Of a DNA stretch of 59,321 nucleotides, positions 53,809 to 59,321 are shown in pieces. Below the pieces are notes generated by a model. That model ran no database searches. It saw only the letters and a program-made list of their open reading frames with translations, and was not told the origin of the DNA. A program made the position numbers and the translations under genes. This DNA comes from Desulfobulbaceae bacterium (GTDB lineage Bacteria > Desulfobacterota > Desulfobulbia > Desulfobulbales > Desulfocapsaceae): assembly GCA_024227155.1 (NCBI GenBank), contig JAAELB010000770.1, positions 1-59,321 of the forward strand. Reading direction: 5' to 3'. How positions within the stretch are numbered: position 1 is the stretch's first letter; every line of letters starts with the position of its first letter.

Positions 53809-55503
53809 ATGCTTTGTGAATTGCGAGTGAAAAATCTGGCCCTGATTGAGTCTTTAGAACTCAGTTTTGAGCAGGAGAGTACAGGCGGTTTGGTAGTTAT
53901 GACTGGTGAGACCGGGGCGGGGAAATCGATTATGCTTCGGGCTATTCATCTCCTTTCTGGCAAGCGAGGGTCCGCCGACTGGATACGAAGCGGGGAGGGC
54001 GGGTGTGAGGTTGAAGCCTTATTTGAGATAAATCCCGTACACCGTAAGCTGCTGTCAAAACTGGAGGATGGTGGGTTTGGAGCGGATACTTCTGTCGTTA
54101 TTAAGAGAATACTCGCTGCAAATGGCCGGAGCAGGTTTTACGTCAATGGCTCCTTTGCAACCGGCAAAATAGTTGCTGAGCTCACGACGGAGCTTCTTAA
54201 TGTTGCTAGTCAGCATGATCAGCAGCAGCTTTTGCACACCACAATGCATCTTGATTTTCTTGACACCATCGGCGATCACTGGCCCGCACGTCTTGACTTG
54301 CAAAATCAATATAATGTCTGGCGGGAAAGGCAGGAAATACTTGCCCAGATGAAACAGCGGGAGCAGGAAAAAGAACAACGTCAGGATTTTTTAAGGTTTC
54401 AGGTTGGCGAAATCCGTGAGGCGGTTCTTGAGGTCGGAGAAGATGAGCAGCTCATCGCCGAAAAAAAGCGACTAAAAAACTCCCAGACACTGATAGATTT
54501 GACCCAGGCAAGCTATCGTCTGCTTTCACATGACTTAATGGATGGCTTGTCTCAGCTACGCCAGAATGTGACGCAACTAGCGGTTATTGATCCGGGAGTA
54601 GGTACCTTATCCGAAGAGATTAGCAGTTACACCTTTCTGGCTGAAGATTATGTTGGTGCTTTAAGAACTTATAAAGACTCACTTAACAACGATCCCTACC
54701 GGTTGGATCAGATAAATGAGCGTCTTGATCTAATTTCGCAGCTTAAAAGAAAATTTGGTGAAACTATAGAACATATCCTGGAGTTTGCAGAAAGTAGTGA
54801 AGCTGAGTTGCAACAGCTGGAAAATATGGAAAAGGAGATAGCTGCAGTAGAAGTTGAAGTGCAAAAGCTTGAAGATAGAGTCTGTTCGTTGGCCAGGAAT
54901 TTGTCAGAGAAGAGAAAAAAGACAGCAACTGTTCTTGAAGAGGCAATGGTCGGTGAATTGTCATCTCTTGCCTTTGACAGCCCCAGCTTTCATGTGCGCT
55001 GGGATGATATCCCGCAGCTTCCTGAAACCATGAAAGTAACAGGCTGGGAGCGGGGGGAATTCTTTTTTTCTGCGAATCTTGGGGAGTCACCCCGGCCTCT
55101 TGCAAAGATCGCGTCGGGTGGAGAATTGTCGCGTCTTATGCTTGCCATGAAATGTCTTTTAGCTAAAAAGGATATGGTGGAGACTGTGATCTTCGATGAA
55201 GTTGACTCGGGAATAGGAGGAGAGGCGGCGGAGGCAGTGGCACGGAAGATTCAAGAACTTGCCGGACACCACCAGGTGTTCTGCATCACCCATCTGGCCC
55301 AGATCGCTGCCCGTGGGACATTGCATTTGCAAGTGGCGAAAGAAGTCGAAAAAGGAAGAACCCAAACTAAAGTGGTTAAATTGTCAAAAGAGAAACGAGT
55401 AAATGAAATAGTAAGAATGTTGGCAGGGGATTCTGCTTCCGAGCAGACCGAAGCATGGGCTGAAGAGTTGTTGTTGAAAAATCGAAAGAGTGTACATGCA
55501 TGA
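53809..55503 (+). CDS. recN: DNA repair protein RecN
   Basis: SMC-like ATPase of 564 residues used in double-strand break repair. Walker A is MTGETGAGKSIMLRAIHLLSGKR, the signature is KIASGGELSRLMLAMK, and Walker B is VIFDEVDSGIGGEAAEAVA. Two coiled coils (about 160-235 and 285-365) flank the hinge-like centre, with the SQHDQQQLL motif before the first one. Length is normal. It begins LRVKNLALIESLELSF and overlaps the next gene by four bases (ATGA). Confidence 0.96.
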   Translation: MLCELRVKNLALIESLELSFEQESTGGLVVMTGETGAGKSIMLRAIHLLSGKRGSADWIRSGEGGCEVEALFEINPVHRKLLSKLEDGGFGADTSVVIKRILAANGRSRFYVNGSFATGKIVAELTTELLNVASQHDQQQLLHTTMHLDFLDTIGDHWPARLDLQNQYNVWRERQEILAQMKQREQEKEQRQDFLRFQVGEIREAVLEVGEDEQLIAEKKRLKNSQTLIDLTQASYRLLSHDLMDGLSQLRQNVTQLAVIDPGVGTLSEEISSYTFLAEDYVGALRTYKDSLNNDPYRLDQINERLDLISQLKRKFGETIEHILEFAESSEAELQQLENMEKEIAAVEVEVQKLEDRVCSLARNLSEKRKKTATVLEEAMVGELSSLAFDSPSFHVRWDDIPQLPETMKVTGWERGEFFFSANLGESPRPLAKIASGGELSRLMLAMKCLLAKKDMVETVIFDEVDSGIGGEAAEAVARKIQELAGHHQVFCITHLAQIAARGTLHLQVAKEVEKGRTQTKVVKLSKEKRVNEIVRMLAGDSASEQTEAWAEELLLKNRKSVHA

Positions 55504-56546
55504 AGCAGGTCAAGGCGTTGGCCCTTTTCTCCGGAGGCCTCGATTCGATTCTGGCCGCTCGAGTGATTATGGAGCAGGATATAGAAGTAGAGGCGATACA
55601 GTTTGTTACCCCGTTTTTCAACTACGAGGTTCTTGAAGATATAGAAGCCCACAAAGTACGGATGCTGGAAAAATATGGCATCAGTGTACATGTTGAGGAT
55701 ATCAGCGATGGTTATTTGCAGCTACTCCATAATCCGGATCATGGTTTTGGTAAAAATTTTAATCCCTGTATCGATTGTAAGATTATGATGTTCACCCGGG
55801 CCAAGGCGTTGCTTGAGGAAAGAGGAGCATCTTTTTTGATCTCAGGCGAAGTCCTGGGCCAGCGGCCCATGTCTCAGCGGCGGGATACAATGAATGTGAT
55901 AGAACGGGATTCTGGAACCAGGTCGCTGTTGCTTCGTCCGCTCTGTGCGCAGTTAATGAAGGAGACTGAGGCGGAGCTGCAGGGCTGGGTGGATCGTAGT
56001 AAATTGTTACGAATGAGCGGGCGTGGTCGCTCTGCCCAGATTGCTCTCGCAGCACAGTTCGGTATAACCGATTATCCAACACCGGCAGGTGGTTGTATTC
56101 TAGCTGACCCCATCTTGAGCAGGCGAATTAAGCAGCTGTACTCGGAGGACTCTGTATTGATAGCTGCCCAGATAAATGTTTTGGATGTACGAGTGCTTTT
56201 AGTGGGGCGTCAATTGATGCTGCCGGGAGGTGGCTGGTTGATAATAGGTCGTGATGAAAAGGATAACAATCGGTTGTTAAAACTCGCTCAACCAGAAGAT
56301 GGTGTCCTCTTAATGGAAGACTGGCCAGGACCCGCAGCAATTTTGAAAAAGACGGCAGGGTACCTCGATGATCAGGCGCGTGAAAGGGATTTACAGATAG
56401 CAGCGTCCCTTGTTGTGCGCTATGGAAGAAAACTCCCTGCGGAGTCGAAAACCCGTGAAGTAACTTGCACTCTGGGTAATGTACGCAGAATCATTGAAGC
56501 TGGGCCCATGGAGGGTGATGCTTTTAAAGCCTGGGTGATGCAATAA
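55500..56546 (+). CDS. PP-loop enzyme related to tRNA thiolases (MnmA/ThiI-like)
   Basis: Protein of 348 residues. The N-terminus holds a PP-loop (LALFSGGLDSILAARVI), so it likely adenylates a substrate. Two cysteine motifs are in the places used by tRNA thiolases: NPCIDCKIMMFTRAKALL and PTPAGGCILADPILSRRI. The middle part (LISGEVLGQRPMSQRRDTMNVIERDSG, LLLRPLCAQLM) also fits this group. The C-terminal third (about 215-348) is not recognised with certainty; it may be a binding domain such as that of the NFACT-R group. The gene overlaps recN by four bases and is probably co-transcribed. A role in tRNA or other thiolation is plausible but unproven. Confidence 0.8.
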   Translation: MKQVKALALFSGGLDSILAARVIMEQDIEVEAIQFVTPFFNYEVLEDIEAHKVRMLEKYGISVHVEDISDGYLQLLHNPDHGFGKNFNPCIDCKIMMFTRAKALLEERGASFLISGEVLGQRPMSQRRDTMNVIERDSGTRSLLLRPLCAQLMKETEAELQGWVDRSKLLRMSGRGRSAQIALAAQFGITDYPTPAGGCILADPILSRRIKQLYSEDSVLIAAQINVLDVRVLLVGRQLMLPGGGWLIIGRDEKDNNRLLKLAQPEDGVLLMEDWPGPAAILKKTAGYLDDQARERDLQIAASLVVRYGRKLPAESKTREVTCTLGNVRRIIEAGPMEGDAFKAWVMQ

Positions 56547-56609
56547 TTTGCTTCAAAGTGGTCGGGAAAGAGGTCACCTGTCAGGGGTAACTGAAAGACC
56601 GTCAGTTTT

Positions 56610-57587
56610 TTATCTGGAACAGTTTTTTGCCTGCTTAAAAAGCTGTTCGATTACCTGGGAATATTGTTCGATGGTGTGGCTCTTCTGGATTTTTTTTAAC
56701 TGTTTTTCATGTCCAGGAAACGATAAAATCAGATAGGACCAGAGTAATTTTAACCGTCCAAGAATATGACTGGGGCCGGAAAGTCTTTTTTGATACCTTG
56801 CAAAAAGTTCTTTGTGGAAATCCTGCAACCTTTCAAGCTTGGTCAAGTTACTAACCCCCTCTATTCCTTTGATCTGCTCTGCGAGCATGGGATTGGCGAG
56901 TGCACCCCTGCCGATCATCCAACGATCAGTGGTGTGGAAACGCGTGGCGAGTGAGTTGTAGGTGTCAGGGTCGTTGAGGTCTCCATTATAGACCAATGGA
57001 TGTTTACTGAGTTTCTGGCACATTGCAAAACCATCAGGATCTGTTTTGCCTTTGTATAACTGTTTTCCCAGCCTGGTGTGAAGGATGATCTCTTTCAGTG
57101 GATATTGATTGAGTTGTGGCAGCAGGGTAATAATTTCTTCATGACTATGAAAGCCAAGTCTGGTTTTTATTGAGAGCTCTATCGTAAGCTTTGGCAGAAC
57201 GTTGTCGAGAAGGTGGAGTATTTTTTCAGGGTGGGGAAGGAGCCCTGAGCCTCTCTTCTTTTTAGCAATCATGGGGGCCGGACAGCCAAGATTCCAGTTG
57301 ATATGTGTAAATCCCAGGTCGGTCAACCGCTGTGCAAGGATTAAAAACGGTTCTGGCTTGTTATGCAGGAGTTGGGGGATGACAGGCAGGTTGGGATTGT
57401 GCTCAGGTAAAATATCCCGAATTAACTTGTCATCACTGGGTGATTGTTCCTGTGGGTTAATAAAGGGTGCTATTGCTGCATCAAATCCGTTAAAATGGTT
57501 TACCAGAATCTCTCTGAAGAGAGCGTCGGTAATCCCTCGAATAGGGGCAAGGTAGAGAAAAGGTTGTTGCGGGAAGGTGGTGTGCAT
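56610..57587 (-). CDS. tRNA-dihydrouridine synthase
   Basis: FMN enzyme of 325 residues that reduces uridines in the D loop of tRNA. The N-terminus FLYLAPIRGITDALFREIL, the active-site Cys in THINWNLGCPAPMIAKKKRGSGLL, the ELSIKTRLGFHSHEE stretch, the ILHTRLGKQLYKG motif with the phosphate-binding region, and MIGRGALANP are complete. The closest group may be DusC, but this is not certain. It is convergent with the PP-loop gene and divergent from cca. Confidence 0.93.
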   Translation of the reverse strand: MHTTFPQQPFLYLAPIRGITDALFREILVNHFNGFDAAIAPFINPQEQSPSDDKLIRDILPEHNPNLPVIPQLLHNKPEPFLILAQRLTDLGFTHINWNLGCPAPMIAKKKRGSGLLPHPEKILHLLDNVLPKLTIELSIKTRLGFHSHEEIITLLPQLNQYPLKEIILHTRLGKQLYKGKTDPDGFAMCQKLSKHPLVYNGDLNDPDTYNSLATRFHTTDRWMIGRGALANPMLAEQIKGIEGVSNLTKLERLQDFHKELFARYQKRLSGPSHILGRLKLLWSYLILSFPGHEKQLKKIQKSHTIEQYSQVIEQLFKQAKNCSR

Positions 57588-57707
57588 AACTATAGTATGA
57601 AATTAAGGGAAACTGGAGTCTGGGTATACGGTGTGCTCATGGTGTCAACTTCTCATATTTGTATTCAGTAGATAATAAATCCAGAGATTGTACCCGTGAG
57701 ATAAAAA

Positions 57708-59183
57708 ATGTCACCAACAGAAACACCCTTACCACAAAAACAGAGAATAAACTGCTCAAAGAAGCTTTTGAACTGTCTGTTGAAGGTGAGTGAGAAACGG
57801 GCGCAACCTCTGTATGCTGTTGGAGGAACGGTCCGTGATCTGCTATTAAATAAAAGCTCTCAGGATCTTGACTTGGCTGTACCAGGCAGTGCCAGGAACT
57901 GGGCGGAGCAACTCTGCTCCGAGATTGGCGCGGGGACGTTGATCGATCTTTCCGGACCGGAGGACGAAGCTGTACGTGTGGTTTGGCAGAAAGAGCAGGT
58001 GGATATCTCATCTTTTCGTGGTAACGCTACCTCGATAGAGGAAGATTTGCAGCTCAGGGATTTCACCATTAATGCAGTTGGTGTGGAATTGCAGGAATTA
58101 TCAGCTCAGGCTCGTTTTACTTTTATCGACCCTACAGGCGGAATAGGAGATCTCAAACAAAAGATTGTACGTCATTTGGCCGGGGCTTTTATTGCTGATC
58201 CTGTCAGGATGTTACGTGGCTATCGATTGAATGCTCAGCTGGCATTTTCTATGTTGGAGGAGACCAGAAACGAGGTGCGGTGTCACAAAGCTTTGATTAA
58301 AAACGTGGCTGTAGAACGTGTTGCCCATGAACTGGAATTAATCTTTGAATCTGATTGTACGTCCATCACGATGGAACAGATGGACAAAGATGGACTGCTT
58401 AAGTATCTGTTGCCGGAGCTTTGTCAGGGCCAAGGGGTGGAACAACCAGAATTTCATCATCTTGATGTCCTGGATCACTGCTTTCTCGCACTGAAGATGA
58501 TGGAGGAGATCATTGCATCACCAGCTTTATTTTTTCCTCTCCAGCAAGAGGTGATTGCAGAGTATCTGAATGATCGCAGGGTTAGAAGATGTCTTAAGTG
58601 GGCCGCGCTGATGCACGATGTGGGCAAACCTGGTACCAGGGAGACGAAGGATGATGGTTCTGGCAGAGTAACCTTTTACCGTCATGATGAGGTCGGAAGA
58701 ACTCTTTTTGAAGCCTATGCCGAACGGTCACACTGGAGCAGATTAGATAGTGACCGGGTTGCTGGTTTGATTGGTATGCATATGCACCCGTTCCATCTTT
58801 GTAACGTGCAGAGGGAAGCAGGCATAACAAAGAGGGCAGCTCTAAAAATTAGCAATAGAGCTGGGAAAGATCTGATCGGGTTGTTTCTTCTTGCCATGTC
58901 AGATAGTCTTGCGAGCAGTGGCGTGAAAAAACCGGAGAAGATGGAGGAAGAACTGGTTGAGCTGTTTACGGTTGTGGAAAAAATCTTTTTGGAAAATATA
59001 CAGCCAGTGCTGCAGGGTCCAAAGCTTATTAATGGCAAGGATCTGATTGAACATTTTGAGCTCGAACCGGGACCAACTTTTTCAATAATCCTGCAAGAGC
59101 TGGAAGTGGCACGGGTGGAAGGAGATGTAGAGACTAGAGCTGATGCTCTTAGCTGGGTGGAGAAATTCCTTGAAAAAGAGTAA
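57708..59183 (+). CDS. cca: CCA tRNA nucleotidyltransferase / poly(A) polymerase family protein with HD domain
   Basis: Class II nucleotidyltransferase of 491 residues. The catalytic head is VGGTVRDLLLNKSSQDLDLAVPG (the DxD pair in DLDLA), followed by DFTINAVGVEL, the RNA-binding head motif DPVRMLRGYRLNAQLAF and the neck. The second half has an HD domain (WAALMHDVGKPGTRE, then FYRHDEVG). This layout is that of CCA-adding or A-adding enzymes. Whether it adds CCA or only part of it cannot be told. Some tRNA genes encode CCA here (see tRNA-Arg), so repair may be the main task. Confidence 0.92.
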   Translation: MSPTETPLPQKQRINCSKKLLNCLLKVSEKRAQPLYAVGGTVRDLLLNKSSQDLDLAVPGSARNWAEQLCSEIGAGTLIDLSGPEDEAVRVVWQKEQVDISSFRGNATSIEEDLQLRDFTINAVGVELQELSAQARFTFIDPTGGIGDLKQKIVRHLAGAFIADPVRMLRGYRLNAQLAFSMLEETRNEVRCHKALIKNVAVERVAHELELIFESDCTSITMEQMDKDGLLKYLLPELCQGQGVEQPEFHHLDVLDHCFLALKMMEEIIASPALFFPLQQEVIAEYLNDRRVRRCLKWAALMHDVGKPGTRETKDDGSGRVTFYRHDEVGRTLFEAYAERSHWSRLDSDRVAGLIGMHMHPFHLCNVQREAGITKRAALKISNRAGKDLIGLFLLAMSDSLASSGVKKPEKMEEELVELFTVVEKIFLENIQPVLQGPKLINGKDLIEHFELEPGPTFSIILQELEVARVEGDVETRADALSWVEKFLEKE

Positions 59184-59257
59184 AAGAGAGCGAGGTCTGG
59201 GCTGGTTCAAATTGAACCCGGTTTCGTCTTGTCAAAGAAATCTAAATGGACTAAAAC

Positions 59258-59321
59258 GTGCGTAAAATAAACGACTACTATTCAAGGAAGGCTAAAAAGG
59301 ATAACTATCCTGCAAGATCTG
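59258..59321 (+). CDS. rlmE: Start of an RlmE/FtsJ-like rRNA methyltransferase gene (partial)
   Basis: From GTG 59258 the frame reads MRKINDYYSRKAKKDNYPARS up to the window end. This matches the N-terminus of RlmE/FtsJ 2'-O-methyltransferases (xxDxYxxKAKxxxYPARS). The methyltransferase itself lies beyond the window. No strong ribosome site is visible; an upstream ATG at 59246 stops at once. It follows cca by 74 bases and may be co-transcribed. Confidence 0.7.
   Translation, partial: MRKINDYYSRKAKKDNYPARS

Noticed and set aside
57637-58011. Minus-strand open frame overlapping the start of cca
   Set aside because: It is a shadow of the well-conserved cca coding frame.

Overview
The window reads as a chromosomal segment of a strictly or facultatively anaerobic, Gram-negative bacterium of the Desulfobulbales type (formerly Deltaproteobacteria). 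This assignment is inference. It rests on a napMADGH-type nitrate reductase operon, many c-type multihaem proteins, sigma-54 regulation, futalosine-pathway menaquinone genes, a four-domain S1-like protein, a SelW-like selenoprotein and an outer-membrane biogenesis set (LolA, TolC). No gene fixes the genus.

The clearest system lies at about 0.1-13 kb. A haem-binding sensor kinase and an NtrC-type regulator are divergent from two adjacent gene sets. The first is napM-napA-napD-napG-napH (periplasmic nitrate reductase and quinol dehydrogenase). The second is a tetrahaem cytochrome, a four-cluster ferredoxin (NrfC/PsrB type), an NrfD-type quinol module and an octahaem HAO-like cytochrome. Each set has its own -24/-12 promoter, preceded by two copies of a GTTACC-N4-GGTAAC palindrome whose centres are exactly 33 bp apart. 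I infer a nitrate-to-ammonium pathway that uses an octahaem cytochrome instead of NrfA, switched on by one two-component system. NapB, NapC and NrfA are not in the window. Supporting functions lie further on: mqnB/mqnD for menaquinone and mobA for the molybdenum cofactor.

From 13 to 28 kb are two small exported proteins, a solute-binding protein with a hybrid kinase, an MFS pump, an S1-domain protein, a broken phosphoesterase gene, murI-lolA-radical SAM, an FmdB-type zinc ribbon protein, queA, mqnB-mqnD and mobA. From 28 to 45 kb are a two-CW HTH protein, a response-regulator/PEP-synthase-like fusion, gdhA, an arginyl/leucyl-transferase, amrS, a membrane protein of unknown function, rarA, a TolC-MacA-MacB-type exporter set and two lipoproteins. 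From 45 kb to the end are an MFS pump, a secreted metalloprotease with a dockerin-like tail, a GFA protein, a degraded REP-associated transposase, a StbDE/RelBE toxin-antitoxin pair, tRNA-Arg(TCG), dgt, a previously uncalled SelW-like selenoprotein, a DtxR-family repressor, recN, a PP-loop enzyme, a dihydrouridine synthase, cca and the first codons of an rlmE-like gene.

The intergenic spaces are unusually rich in short mobile or structured repeats. One superfamily has seven copies (12.97, 20.1, 32.1, 33.6, 44.1, 46.3 and 49.5 kb) whose ends pair and show compensatory changes. There are also three different MITE-like elements with terminal inverted repeats. Several of these abut or supply the stop codon of the neighbouring gene.
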